A DNA stretch of 64,000 nt from Owenia fusiformis (Eukaryota; Annelida; Polychaeta; Sabellida; Oweniidae). The position numbers were made by a program, and so were the translations under genes. This document shows, in pieces, positions 33,001 through 37,111 of the stretch (positions within the stretch are counted from its first letter, which is position 1; each line of letters begins with the position of its first letter). The stretch spans positions 3,205,318 through 3,269,317 of the forward strand of contig CAIIXF020000012.1 in assembly GCA_903813345.2 (NCBI GenBank), given 5' to 3'. Below the pieces are notes generated by a model. That model was not told the DNA's origin. It ran no database searches and saw nothing but the letters and a program-made list of their open reading frames with translations.

Positions 33001-34391
33001 AGGTGTATCATTACAGTCTCTAGTCCCTCTCCTAAGTGGAGTTTGTGTACCAAACATATCTTCTTGTGAATGTCTCTCATCATTGAAAGATGTCTCTGCA
33101 GTTTGGTGGTATGTATGCAAATGAGGTCTGTCTCTATGTAAAGATGTCTCTAGTGTACCATGATATGGTTCATTACTAGTTGTCCCAAAATCTGCTGAAT
33201 TCTCATACACGTTGTAGTCTTCTGTATTTGTATATGTATTTTCATCTGGACATTCTTAAAGCATACAAAGAAAGTGGAATATCAAATTTTAATTTTACAA
33301 ATGTACTATGCTAATATCATGAAATAATTTTGGAGTGATCAGTTGTTTATTGCCACCATTCATACAAATAAACACTCAACAAAACCAATTCTCCTTTAGA
33401 ATTACCCACTCCTCTTTGCTTTTAAGAATAACAAAATTGAGAAAACAAGTACCATTTAATTTTTGGCTCCGTGGTGATTTCTGCCAATGTTGAGTTGCTT
33501 GCTGGGAGACCTCTATTGTTACATCATCGTACTCTTTAGAAAACCTCCTTGAATTCTCAACATTTCTCTCCTGTCCATTATGCCCACTTCGAAAAAAGGG
33601 ATCTTTATCACGAGCCAATGCCTGTTTAAAGGGTGCCTTGAACAGTGGACGCCGTCTTCCTGAAGATGCTGAAAGATAAATGAGTCAAAAATCTAATCAT
33701 AATCTAAATTGCTAAAAATGTCACAGTGTTCCAAAATAAAAAAGTGCTAAATCAACATTTCGGTCAAAATATCTTAATATTTTATCATTTTGGTGGAATG
33801 TGTGATTTTCAGATATTCAGCTGTGTACATCACCAAGTTACTCTCATGTTCAAAGATACATGAGATAAAATGCAATGTAGAGTTGAGTATGTACGTACCA
33901 GGCTGTTGTGATGGCTTTACTATCTGAGACAATGGTACATCAGCGGTAGACTTAAATGCCTGGGACAAAGACACCTCCTGTGTGAGTGAAGGAGGGTCAG
34001 GCACTGTTGGTTTCACAGTGGCTGTTAAAAGGCTGTAAACATAAAGTAAGACCATTAGATTTTGAATATCATTTTCTTCATTCTTGGAATCTCTTAATCT
34101 TTAGAAAACCAGATAATGCTATTATCAAATCAACTCATGCACTCTCTTTCAATCAATTTAAACATTTTTGGCTAAAAGATTTTTCTTACAAAACCTACAG
34201 TAGCTATGCAGAAAATCAGAAACAGACATTTTTAAATTCAACATTTATACAGAGTATGTACAGTACTTGTTAGATGATTTCTTTAGGCTTCTCTGGTCGT
34301 GGAATAGGAAATCTAAGGACATGTCATCATCCATTGTAGAGTCAGTCCCTCAAGAATATGACTGCCCAATGTCAAATCAGTATTTCCAGTC
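4080..34391 (-). CDS. HFM1: HFM1/MER3 meiotic DNA helicase, N-terminal 642 codons in 15 coding exons
   Basis: This is the ATP-dependent superfamily 2 (Ski2-like) helicase of meiotic crossover formation. Coding exons on the minus strand are 34334-34267, 34032-33899, 33668-33453, 33254-32982, 32762-32703, 30235-30168, 25670-25535, 25061-24910, 24694-24614, 12219-12064, 11868-11822, 11570-11417, 6573-6441, 6112-6011 and 4225-4080. All phases join. The start ATG at 34334 has an in-frame TGA 15 nt upstream. The poorly conserved N-terminus (1-250) is followed by FRNIF/FPYFN-like Q-motif residues (about 254-264), Walker A APTGSGKT (285-292), DEVH (395-398), VSAT (439-442), YHHAG-like [19 protein letters not shown] and QMIGRAGRP (633-641). 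The winged-helix and Sec63-like parts are missing and must lie further along. A 5' UTR exon probably ends at 35905. Confidence 0.95.
4275..4886 (-). repeat. Four tandem copies of HFM1 exon 15 core with their acceptors
   Basis: Copies of the first 110 nt of exon 15 lie at 4384-4275, 4543-4434, 4727-4618 and 4886-4777. The repeat period is 159 bp (184 bp once). Each copy keeps its reading frame for [19 protein letters not shown], a TTCAG-type acceptor (ATCAG-like in the outermost) and a right edge reading CTCAG|GTGTTG, a possible donor. Between copies is a CAATA/CAATG pentanucleotide run, which on the sense strand makes a TTGTATTGCATT-rich tract. As 110 is not divisible by 3, using one copy plus the true exon would shift the frame. 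They are therefore either skipped or act as poison or alternative exons. Confidence 0.92.
4887..4973. repeat. CAATA/CAATG pentanucleotide microsatellite
   Basis: A run of CAATA and CAATG units upstream of the outermost exon copy. The same units fill the spacers between the exon copies. It ends exactly at the mariner-type end at 4974. Confidence 0.85.
4974..5890 (-). mobile_element. Decayed mariner-like element with internal inverted repeat
   Basis: The left end repeats the mariner-type terminal sequence of 2046-2082. Inside, the minus strand (5628-5350) encodes a degraded transposase C-terminus with [11 protein letters not shown], a match to the SPDLAP.D(Y/F) signature of mariner transposases, followed by an [13 protein letters not shown] segment. 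Arms of about 100 bp at 5074-5170 and 5757-5865 are inverted copies that meet at GGTACCCCGGGACCGAC. The second terminal repeat was not found. The copy is inactive and lies within HFM1 intron 14. Confidence 0.65.
5905..5993. mobile_element. ATGTCACCACC-family fragment
   Basis: AAAATGTAACCAACTGCCATTTCTTACA, then CACCAACCACTGAACACC and GGAGACTGTAACAATATGTCA, keep the family order of left end, CCAAC tract and GGAGAC-ATAACAATATGTCA right end. The terminal hairpin is lost. Confidence 0.55.
6011..6112 (-). CDS. HFM1: HFM1 exon 14
   Basis: 102 nt giving [15 protein letters not shown]...SGDLPVL. FHHAGLD corresponds to the YHHAGL motif of Ski2-like helicases. The acceptor is TTCCAG and the donor T|GTAAGTG. 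It leaves one base (T) that joins TT of exon 15 to restore the Phe seen in HFM1 homologues. Confidence 0.93.
6441..6573 (-). CDS. HFM1: HFM1 exon 13
   Basis: 133 nt giving [21 protein letters not shown]...RDSKLR, the start of the second RecA-like domain. The TRKSVQ segment corresponds to the motif IV region. The acceptor is TTTTTGTAG and the donor GAG|GTACATG. Confidence 0.94.
6574..7792. other. HFM1 intron 12, plain part
   Basis: AT-rich intron. Two clusters of short words, CTCAACCCCAAGTCAACTCAA near 6675-6735 and its inverted form GGGGTTGAGTT near 7275-7360, face each other about 600 bp apart and could be the arms of a decayed inverted-repeat element. Nothing else was recognised. Confidence 0.4.
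7793..9418. mobile_element. ATGTCCCCACCA inverted-repeat element with 162-bp tandem array
   Basis: Terminal ATGTCCCCACCA (7793-7804) is mirrored by TGGTGGGGACAT (9407-9418). The inside is about seven copies of a roughly 162-bp unit built around AAAATCCAAAATGGCTGCC, TTGAAATTGATCTACCAAAC and GTAGACAAGACTTTACAGA, then unique DNA, then a GGACGGACAGACGG tract next to the right end. The open frames here are repeat artefacts. The 3' part (8845-8980) has a relative at 21,735-21,880. Confidence 0.75.
9419..11416. other. Rest of HFM1 intron 12
   Basis: AT-rich intron. A 125-codon minus-strand frame at 10,233-9,856 (Lys-rich, with [14 protein letters not shown]) has no recognised homology. It may be a decayed retroelement remnant or chance. 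No other structure was seen. Confidence 0.35.
11417..11570 (-). CDS. HFM1: HFM1 exon 12
   Basis: 154 nt giving [19 protein letters not shown]...[13 protein letters not shown]...KPTLV, the linker and start of the second RecA domain in the HFM1 family. The acceptor is AATTCCAG and the donor GTG|GTGAGT. Confidence 0.95.
11822..11868 (-). CDS. HFM1: HFM1 exon 11 (47 nt)
   Basis: A very short exon encoding [15 protein letters not shown] plus two bases. It is recognised because it fills the gap between the SATLTNIED end of exon 10 and MDDSHRP of exon 12 in the correct phase. The acceptor is TTTCTAG and the donor AA|GTAAGT. Confidence 0.9.
12064..12219 (-). CDS. HFM1: HFM1 exon 10 (DEVH end and SAT motif)
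   Basis: 156 nt in phase 0 encode [21 protein letters not shown]...[15 protein letters not shown] completes the DEVH box whose DE is the end of exon 9. VSAT is helicase motif III. The acceptor is TTTCTAG and the donor GAT|GTAAGA. The exon's 5' end and acceptor are duplicated upstream. Confidence 0.96.
12250..12330 (-). repeat. Tandem duplicate of HFM1 exon 10 acceptor and 5' end
   Basis: About 75 bp copy 12,175-12,249 with few changes: GACAGCTTCCATTGTAGCTT, TCATTCAGTAGATGAACCTAG and AAAGACATACACATGTATTGTAC. On the sense strand the copy keeps the TTTCTAG acceptor and about 17 codons ([15 protein letters not shown]), then runs into the next unit's intronic part. If spliced, it would act as an extended or alternative exon start. 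Confidence 0.88.
12331..15446. other. HFM1 intron 9, proximal part
   Basis: AT-rich intron. From about 12,935 to 13,210 there is a degenerate array of roughly 30-36-bp units around TATCCCAATTTTT / CCTGATTTTT, with further relatives near 13,380-13,460. The rest, including several 60-70-codon frames, shows nothing I can support. Confidence 0.4.
15447..15827 (-). mobile_element. TTAA-bounded MITE, copy 1
   Basis: 381 bp from TTAAAGAGAGAATCAGATAT to CAGATTCTGCCTTTAA, so the ends are inverted copies (TTAAAGRSRGAATCAGA). The interior matches 34,624-34,996 and 57,072-57,451 in reverse orientation, including AAGAATGGTTACCATTCTT and TGCATACTTTATTCC. No coding capacity. TTAA ends suggest a piggyBac- or Kolobok-type mobiliser; that is inference. 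Confidence 0.8.
16079..17335 (-). CDS. Class A (rhodopsin-like) G protein-coupled receptor, single exon, nested in HFM1 intron
   Basis: The chosen start (17335, MAQNIPTV) gives 418 aa. An upstream in-frame Met (17464) would add 43 non-signal-like residues. The Ser/Thr-rich extracellular N-terminus (1-86) has N-glycosylation sequons (NST, NET). Seven helices follow. N102 (GN in TM1), D131 (TM2), C160 and C235 (TM3-loop 2 disulfide), P262 (TM5) and NPFLY (355-359, TM7) fit the family. EKY (186-188) replaces DRY, and CWSS (317-320) replaces CWxP in TM6. The tail has Ser/Thr sites and a CRRK end of helix 8. It resembles orphan peptide-type receptors expanded in marine invertebrates; the ligand cannot be read. 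Lack of introns and nesting in HFM1 on the same strand suggest retroposition or local expansion. Confidence 0.93.
   Translation of the reverse strand: MAQNIPTVAEDVNSTIPYLAAITNGISLTETVGNNVAVLSTTIVSEMDSTMISHISDVSTTSGNETGTIVDDNVDNETATHGANLNMKIIYIVIGSLGLIGNVIVLIVMLSSKKLRSKTTNKFIINQSFIDTSTSLILITSTLFDDINTVPKGLPAHIFCVLWMSKFFLWSMLVTSTYNLVAMTIEKYFAILYSFKHMEFFTKGRMKIVLGMIWLIGPFWNLYLAITTTVTYEQCSVYSEWNPPESQTIFGICVVVFQWFVPIVIMVICYGRIAWFVHTNTNLNNNTFSEQRQKKMLKARRNIIKTLILVGVGFVMCWSSNQVFFLLFNLGVPVSFEGVFYNFTVIATFCNCAINPFLYSIQFQEFQKGAAKLFCRRKLDIYGIAHDQASSRSDINHTVSTSMDSLQARSKQKVETIC
17465..17955. other. HFM1 intron 9 next to GPCR 5' end
   Basis: Putative promoter and 5' region of the GPCR, AT-rich, without a clear TATA motif that I would call. 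CTACAGTGAAACCTGT at about 17,860 also occurs inverted near 22,485 and resembles the terminal sequence of a decayed DNA transposon; the GGTGTTCGGATTACAAAGG-type text follows it in the same way. Confidence 0.35.
17959..18345. mobile_element. CpG-rich foldback element
   Basis: The left arm CAGTCACATTTGTCGCACGG (17,959) continuing to TCGGTGAATTT is mirrored by AATTCACCGTGCGG...GAAATGTGACTG at 18,308-18,340. CGGCGAGCGTAGAAA modules occur within and repeat beyond the right arm to about 18,450. In strongly AT-rich surroundings this is a dense cluster of CpG. No reading frame of note. Confidence 0.7.
18451..19188. other. HFM1 intron 9 spacer
   Basis: AT-rich, with no supported feature. Confidence 0.3.
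19189..20909. mobile_element. 1.72-kb inverted-repeat element containing a 1-kb palindrome
   Basis: Outer ends CTTAAAGGCCCCATGTAAAG (19,189) and CTTTAGACGGGGACTTTAAG (20,889-20,908) are inverted. Between 19,548 and 20,566 two arms of about 430 bp pair from GTCACACCCGGTGATCGTGA to TCACGATCACCGGGTGTG, around a loop of about 180 bp (19,967-20,148). Each arm carries GGGACGGAGGGGGGGAG at both ends. A broken relative of the right end lies at 22,720-22,834. No coding region. Confidence 0.85.
20910..21549. other. HFM1 intron 9 spacer
   Basis: AT-rich; the 87- and 75-codon frames on opposite strands near 20,870-21,130 overlap and have low-complexity composition, so I do not call them. Nothing else supported. 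Confidence 0.3.
21550..22080. repeat. Direct-repeat module with AAAATGG and GACGGACGG tract
   Basis: About 135 bp beginning TTCGCGAGACAAAAATGGC is present at 21,550-21,683 and again at 21,890-22,027. The intervening 21,735-21,880 segment is related to 8,845-8,980 of the ATGTCCCCACCA element. A GACGGACGGACGCACGCACG tract closes the right side, as in that element. It is probably a decayed member of the same family. Confidence 0.65.
22081..22719. other. HFM1 intron 9 with decayed transposon end
   Basis: 22,260-22,505 holds repeated AGGTGTTCCACTTCTAGAG words and ends with ACAGGTTTCACTGTAGTA, the inverted form of the motif at 17,860. A related GTGTTCCACATGCAGAGGTG stretch lies at about 51,040. 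This looks like remnants of one DNA-transposon family. No gene seen. Confidence 0.4.
22720..22834. mobile_element. Solo right end of the 1.72-kb element family
   Basis: About 115 bp match 20,785-20,906, including CTTTTTAAGTC.(C/T)GACAAATAGTAAATG, ATAATAAAAAAATAT and terminal GGGGACTTTAAG. Confidence 0.75.
22835..23409. other. HFM1 intron 9 with ATGTCACCACC-family relic
   Basis: At 23,205-23,325 GCATGTCACCACCTAACATTTG is followed by CACCACTGAACGCCAACCGCC, TTGGACACCATAACAACATG and a degenerate TTCTCATGGTGATAT, matching the family at 2510-3665. The rest has nothing supported. Confidence 0.5.
23410..23925. repeat. About 38-bp minisatellite
   Basis: Roughly 13 copies of a 37-41-bp unit (TTCAATTTGTTCAATTTATG plus TCATCAACTCTGTTCTTT). 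The open frame across it (23,485-23,919) is a repeat artefact with a CHQLCSFNS motif. Confidence 0.95.
23926..24613. other. HFM1 intron 9, distal end
   Basis: AT-rich intron up to the donor of exon 9 (GAG|GTAGGA at 24,613-24,608). Nothing else supported. Confidence 0.35.
24614..24694 (-). CDS. HFM1: HFM1 exon 9
   Basis: 81 nt in phase 0 encoding [20 protein letters not shown]...FMVDE, ending between DE and VH of the DEVH box. The acceptor is ATTTCAG and the donor GAG|GTAGGA. Confidence 0.96.
24910..25061 (-). CDS. HFM1: HFM1 exon 8
   Basis: 152 nt encoding (M)[19 protein letters not shown]...[12 protein letters not shown]...IVMTTP. It contains helicase motifs Ia (APMKALCSE), Ib (TGD) and Ic (MTTP). 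The acceptor is TTTCAG and the donor CCA|GTAAGT. Its acceptor region is triplicated upstream. Confidence 0.96.
25056..25260 (-). repeat. Triplicated acceptor region of HFM1 exon 8
   Basis: Three tandem units of about 65-70 bp start at about 25,056, 25,121 and 25,194, each with GCCACT.A followed by ACAAACATAATTTTCTTATT and CAACAAAACTAATTGTGTCC. On the sense strand each unit ends in AG|TGGC. The third also retains TGGCCCCCATGAAA, the first 14 bases of the exon with one change. The two extra units look like copies of the exon 8 acceptor. Confidence 0.85.
25535..25670 (-). CDS. HFM1: HFM1 exon 7 (Walker A)
   Basis: 136 nt in phase 0 encoding [19 protein letters not shown] followed by [15 protein letters not shown]...FKVVY plus one base. 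APTGSGKT binds ATP. The acceptor is CATAG and the donor A|GTAAGTG. Confidence 0.97.
25696..25771. mobile_element. ATGTCACCACC-family fragment cut by LINE insertion
   Basis: GGCATTAACATACAAAATGTCACCACCTACC and the following CAACTACCAAACACCAAC text match the left part of the family. The LINE at 25,772 begins inside its CCAAC tract, duplicating AAACACCAACAG. No right half was recognised after the LINE. Confidence 0.65.
25772..26927 (+). pseudogene. LINE reverse transcriptase remnant (FADD box to thumb)
   Basis: [20 protein letters not shown] with [11 protein letters not shown] is the catalytic palm of a LINE RT. A frameshift follows near 25,905, and KLLGINI is split by the 509-bp insertion and resumes as [20 protein letters not shown]...[18 protein letters not shown]...WNGKRDKI, a typical L1/Tx1/CR1-like post-RT region. 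Only this portion of the palm is present because of the 5' truncation. Clade assignment would need a tree. Confidence 0.85.
25995..26503. mobile_element. 509-bp DNA transposon, CAGGCCTGTCAACT ends, 6-bp TSD
   Basis: Perfect 14-bp terminal inverted repeats, CAGGCCTGTCAACT and AGTTGACAGGCCTG, are flanked by AAACAT on both sides (25,989-25,994 and 26,504-26,509). Removing it restores the LINE reading frame I-N-I-P. GCGTGACA words recur below the right end, and GCGCGCTC-type text forms a small hairpin near 26,160. It has no transposase and contains a 37-base G run (26,191-26,227). The ends resemble hAT-type CAG...CTG termini, but the 6-bp duplication differs from the usual 8. Confidence 0.92.
26930..28870. 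repeat. Composite repeat block inside the LINE
   Basis: The block separates two LINE coding parts. AGACTCCAGAT occurs at both borders (about 26,960 and 28,846). It holds GCCGAGTCATCCAGAATAA repeats, a purine-only GGATAGGATAGAA-type tract (27,035-27,235), and three to four modules of about 470 bp built on CATAACTTCCGAACCGGAAG (near 27,313, 27,459, 27,918, 28,389). GACGGCAAAAGGCTAACAC segments lie at 27,611 and 28,080. The modules look like a non-coding repeat family. Its mobiliser is unknown. Confidence 0.75.
28870..29901 (+). pseudogene. LINE ORF2 C-terminal domain with CCHC-type zinc knuckle
   Basis: An uninterrupted frame of more than 325 codons: [15 protein letters not shown] into [14 protein letters not shown]...[16 protein letters not shown], then [19 protein letters not shown]. 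The C-x2-C-x8-H-x4-C-like pattern is found near the C-terminus of LINE ORF2 proteins. The frame stops at 29,899-29,901, followed by a short UTR with (CT)n and the poly(A) tail. It is intact in itself but cut from the RT by the insertion, so it is part of a dead copy. Confidence 0.85.
30168..30235 (-). CDS. HFM1: HFM1 exon 6 (Q-motif region)
   Basis: 68 nt encoding (P)[19 protein letters not shown] then LDD, the segment just before Walker A in HFM1 homologues. The acceptor is AAACAG and the donor GAT|GTGAGT. Confidence 0.95.
30647..32652. mobile_element. 2.0-kb DNA transposon, CAG..CTGTCAA ends, 6-bp TSD, internal palindrome
   Basis: The ends CAGTACTGTCAACC and GACACTTGACAGCTCTG are inverted and flanked by GTACTA (30,641-30,646 and 32,653-32,658). 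Sub-terminal regions are filled with TTCGCGGGATTTTGCGGGAC words, and the left one is itself duplicated (30,660-30,860 and 30,890-31,000). The centre is a palindrome from about 31,371 to 32,250 containing GGGTACCGGGTAGTAAATCC and TAGCCAGGAG blocks. No transposase frame. The ends and TSD length match the 509-bp element at 25,995, so they form one family. It sits in HFM1 intron 5. Confidence 0.9.
32703..32762 (-). CDS. HFM1: HFM1 exon 5 (60 nt)
   Basis: Encodes (G)[19 protein letters not shown] with one base left. LRPVAELPGRYRNIF across the junction with exon 6 matches the pre-helicase segment of HFM1 proteins. The acceptor is TTTCAG and the donor C|GTATCT. Confidence 0.88.
32982..33254 (-). CDS. 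HFM1: HFM1 exon 4
   Basis: 273 nt of polar, low-conservation N-terminal sequence ([15 protein letters not shown]...TPRSLHIQ). It is assigned by position, phase and splice sites (CTTTAAG acceptor, AAG|GTAATG donor) rather than by motif. Confidence 0.85.
33453..33668 (-). CDS. HFM1: HFM1 exon 3
   Basis: 216 nt encoding a basic stretch ([20 protein letters not shown]) then polar sequence ([12 protein letters not shown]). FKAP-like text also occurs in vertebrate HFM1 N-termini. The acceptor is CTTTCAG and the donor G|GTACTT, both in phase with neighbours. Confidence 0.85.
33899..34032 (-). CDS. HFM1: HFM1 exon 2 (coding)
   Basis: 134 nt encoding [20 protein letters not shown]...VKPSQQP. An alternative acceptor 11 nt further in (AACAG at 34,022) would break the frame, so the upstream TTTACAG is preferred. 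The donor is G|GTACGT. Confidence 0.83.
34267..34391 (-). CDS. HFM1: HFM1 start exon
   Basis: The acceptor CATGTAG lies at 34,392-34,398, followed by 57 nt of 5' UTR with an in-frame TGA. ATG at 34,334 then opens [20 protein letters not shown]. The acidic-hydrophobic DFLF..QRSL pattern resembles the short conserved N-terminus of HFM1. The donor AA|GTACTG joins exon 2 in phase. Confidence 0.82.
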
Positions 34392-34435
34392 CTACATGTA
34401 AAAGTACAAATGTACTTATGTAGTGTAGTTATTGT

Positions 34436-34609
34436 CCGTAGCCAGCTTTTACCAGGAGGGGAAGCTTTTTTCCAGGGGAGAGCTTTTTCACAATTTTGGC
34501 TAAAAAGCATGCGAAAAATTCTCAGAATGGTGAAAAACTGCATGATTTTGAAAGAATTTCTGGCCAGGGGGGGGAGCTTCCGCTCCCCAAACTCCCCCTC
34601 TGGCTACGG
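34436..34609. mobile_element. Small MITE with CCGTAGCCAG ends
   Basis: CCGTAGCCAG (34,436) and CTGGCTACGG (34,600-34,609) are inverted, with GGGGGAGCTTCCGCTCCCC-type text beside the right end. TAGCCAGGAGGGGG-type ends are also present as a pair inside the 2.0-kb element (31,660-31,950). It lies in HFM1 intron 1. Confidence 0.65.
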
Positions 34610-34623
34610 GCATGCAGTTATTG

Positions 34624-34996
34624 TTAAAGGCAGAATCAGATCTATAGGAGTGACAAAATTACATGTACAATTGACTTACCAATCAATTCCTTTCAATCTC
34701 AAATACAATATCTCCAAAAAGATTCATGATATGATATGAATTGGTATGGATTCAAAGTGCAAAAATGGGTGAAAGAGTTTTAAATTCTCCCAAATAATAA
34801 TAAGAATGATGGTAACCATTCTTCTAGAAAAATAATACATCATTGTAAAAATCTTTAGTTTTCCTGAAATAAAGTATGCACTTTGGGAATTTTTAGAAAA
34901 TAGACACGACAAGTAGCCTAATGACATGATCCAGAAATATTCTAAAATTGAAAGAAATTTTTGTTGGCAGTGCTCGTTAGATCTGATTCTTGCTTG
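34624..34996 (+). mobile_element. TTAA-bounded MITE, copy 2
   Basis: The left end TTAAAGGCAGAATCAGATCT and the interior match 57,072-57,451. The right end is decayed (GATCTGATTCTTGCTTGAA). Length is about 373 bp. Confidence 0.78.
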
Positions 34997-35074
34997 AATT
35001 GCATGTAAGTATAGACAGAAAACACATCTGAACTCGGAGGAGTTATAAATTATCACTTAAAGGTGCAACAATTA

Positions 35075-35430
35075 GTGCAGAGGGGCCATTCAATGATCAT
35101 GGACCAGTGTCAAAATATATTTAAGTTTGGATATTTCATCAAGACTTACATCAATTTTTATTATCTTCAAAGAAGCCCCCTAGATAAACATTATTTCAGC
35201 TGATATTCCTCTTAAAACATGGTGGATCTTAAAAATATAAAAGTGGATTTCCCCTTTTTGAAGCTTTGAACTGAATTTACATTCATTAATGCTGAAATTG
35301 ATAGTTTATCCATACATTTTAAGAAAATAGGTATGTCAAAGAAGATGTTCAGCCAAATGTTGCCTTGATAGCTCAGAAAAAGTCAAAATTTTCCTATTTT
35401 TTCTCTACAGGCCGTGTTGCCCCTTTAAGA
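35075..35430. repeat. Dispersed repeat, inverse of 46,420-46,640
   Basis: TTATTTCAGCTGATATTCCTCTT, GATAGTTTATCCATACATTTTAAG and GTCAAAGAAGATGTTCAGCC are present here and as reverse complements at 46,435-46,630. Starts near GGTGCAACAATTAGTGCAG and ends at GGCCGTGTTGCCCCTTTAAG. GTGCAACA / GTTGCCCC could be decayed ends. Confidence 0.65.
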
Positions 35431-35904
35431 GCTTATTTTGCGACTCGAATTCCCTAAAAAATGCTCATCACTCTTAAAAGGCCAGCAAGGTACCACCCCC
35501 GCTGACCCGGCCCCCCACCCTTTCCTCCTCTGTACATGTATACTTCCTCCCCTCAGGGGTTCAGTCACAGATAAGAATTGCATCAGGCCTAAAGGTTTTC
35601 GCAAGTCTTTAATAAGCGGACAGTGGTGACTGGTGCTAGGCTAATCCAAACTCACGACATATAAAAATTTTATATGTCTCTGTTCAAACTGGGCAGAAAA
35701 TGTGAAAATCTGAAATTAAATCATGTATGACAGCAAAAATGCCAATCCAAACCAAAATCACCGAGCATAATGCAAATTACACAAGTTATTATGAGAACCT
35801 GTATACTCTGGAATGTCATATTTAATTTCATACGATAAAATAATACGTAAACGTCCCTTAAGATGGACAAAATAATATTTCATGAAAAACTTTTGAAAAC
35901 TTAC

Positions 35905-35950
35905 TTTTCTCGCCTTCCCGAATGAAGAGCTTTGTTTAGCGGATGTAGTT
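35905..35950 (-). promoter_or_regulatory. HFM1: Putative HFM1 5' UTR exon end and promoter side
   Basis: Reading minus, GGGAAGGCGAGAAAA|GTAAGTTT at 35,905 is a strong donor located 1.5 kb upstream of the start exon, so it probably ends a non-coding first exon. The transcription start would lie in about 35,950-36,100, facing the LRWD1 promoter. The exon's 5' limit cannot be seen. Confidence 0.45.
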
Positions 35951-36486
35951 TGTTTTAAAAAGGTAAGGTGTTAAATGAAAATTGCAATAGTTATTGAACA
36001 ATATGCATTTATTCTATACATTTTTTTGTAAAATTGATTTGTTAAGTGATCTTTTATGAAAAGTAGATGGTCAGGTTTTATATATTTACAGGGTAAAATA
36101 ACAATATACGTCTTCACATTTCACTTTGTTCTCTATTATCGCCCACTTAAAATTTATTTAAATTTTCAAAAGTTTGAGAGAGAATTGAGAACGATTCTAC
36201 CCCCATTTTACAATTATTATCAAGTAGATAAATCATTAAATCAAAAGCAAAAAATCTTATCTATTGATGAAACAAAACAACGTTTAGCAGAGAAATGTGA
36301 AATTCCTCTGCTTTTGTGTGAATTTGTATTGTATTGTAATGTCCCTCGAAAACAAGTTGCTGCTACAGCCTAGTTGTAGTGGGTAGCACTTATGGCTTGA
36401 GCGGTAAAGCCTAGGATGTAGCAGCGAATTGCTTTTGAGAGTCATTGCACCTAACCCCCCCCCCCCCCCCCCCCGCCTCCTAAAGA

Positions 36487-36640
36487 TGTCCCGCCGTAAC
36501 TGATTCACCAAATCATGAAAGGGAGTGTACTTATTCAATGCCCCGTGAGGAAATCAAATCCATGGCATGGAGCATTGAATTTTGCACACTCCCTTTCATG
36601 GTTTGCCCTTGTGAATCAGTTACGGTGGGACATAGTCCTT
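36487..36640. repeat. Foldback hairpin next to SINE pieces
   Basis: GTAACTGATTCACCAAATCATGAAAGGGAGTGTAC... is mirrored by ...ACACTCCCTTTCATGGTTTGCC-CTTGTGAATCAGTTACGG, arms of about 60 bp. The loop carries a tRNA-tail-like GGAAATCAAATCCATGG. It appears to be two SINE tails head to head. Confidence 0.75.
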
Positions 36641-36704
36641 CAGGTTGGTAGATCTACATGTAATGACTCTCAATACCAATTCAATGCATCAGCCTAGCTG
36701 GCTT

Positions 36705-36775
36705 ACCCTTATTGCTCGAGTGGTAGAGCATCAGGTAGGTTCTAGGTTCTATTCCCACTCGAGGCATTGAAATAT
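36705..36775 (+). repeat. tRNA-like SINE fragment
   Basis: CTCGAGTGGTAGAGCATCAGG resembles a D-arm/A box and GGTTCTATTCCCACTCGAGG a T-arm/B box. The anticodon arm is missing, so this is a degenerate tRNA-derived sequence rather than a tRNA gene. Confidence 0.5.
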
Positions 36776-36920
36776 GCATGAAGAAAATAAATATATAACA
36801 TCGCAACTTTCACAACACAATATCTTTGTAACTACATATAAATGTAGTTTGGCCATGCCCTTACAACACACTGCCTATATTAATTCTATACTTTAATATG
36901 TAAGGGAGTGTGGTTAATTC

Positions 36921-36995
36921 AATACCCCATGTGGGAGTCAAACCCAGGACCTTCCAGTTAAGAGTCTGATGCTTTAAGGACTGAGCTAAAATTTT
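36921..36995 (-). repeat. tRNA-Lys(CTT)-derived SINE head
   Basis: On the minus strand TAGCTCAGTCCTTAAAGC (A box and D arm), GACTCTTAAC (anticodon loop with CTT) and GGTTTGACTCCCAC (B box and T arm) follow in tRNA-Lys order and spacing. The acceptor stem does not pair well and no CCA-proper end is visible, so it is a SINE head or tRNA pseudogene. Confidence 0.7.
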
Positions 36996-37111
36996 CTGAG
37001 GTGTCAAGCTACAATAGGACAAACTTTGATTTTTGCATTCTTGATACGTGTTCCTAGGTTTATACTATAGTACCATGTTATGAAATAAAAATCATTTCAA
37101 TTATATTTCAG

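Larger units (their letters stand above)
35951..37111. promoter_or_regulatory. Shared spacer between divergent HFM1 and LRWD1
   Basis: About 1.2 kb separates the probable first HFM1 exon and the first recognised LRWD1 exon. It contains a 105-codon plus-strand frame of unknown nature (36,056-36,373, Lys/Leu-rich), a C run, a hairpin and tRNA-like SINE pieces. No TATA motif or obvious transcription-factor cluster was recognised. Confidence 0.4.

Noticed and set aside
36056-36373. 105-codon frame between HFM1 and LRWD1 as a gene
   Set aside because: Composition is plausible but I see no homology, no second exon and no regulatory context; mentioned only within the spacer entry.
36921-36995. Functional tRNA-Lys gene
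   Set aside because: Box A, anticodon loop and box B are present but the acceptor stem does not pair, so a SINE head or pseudogene is more likely.
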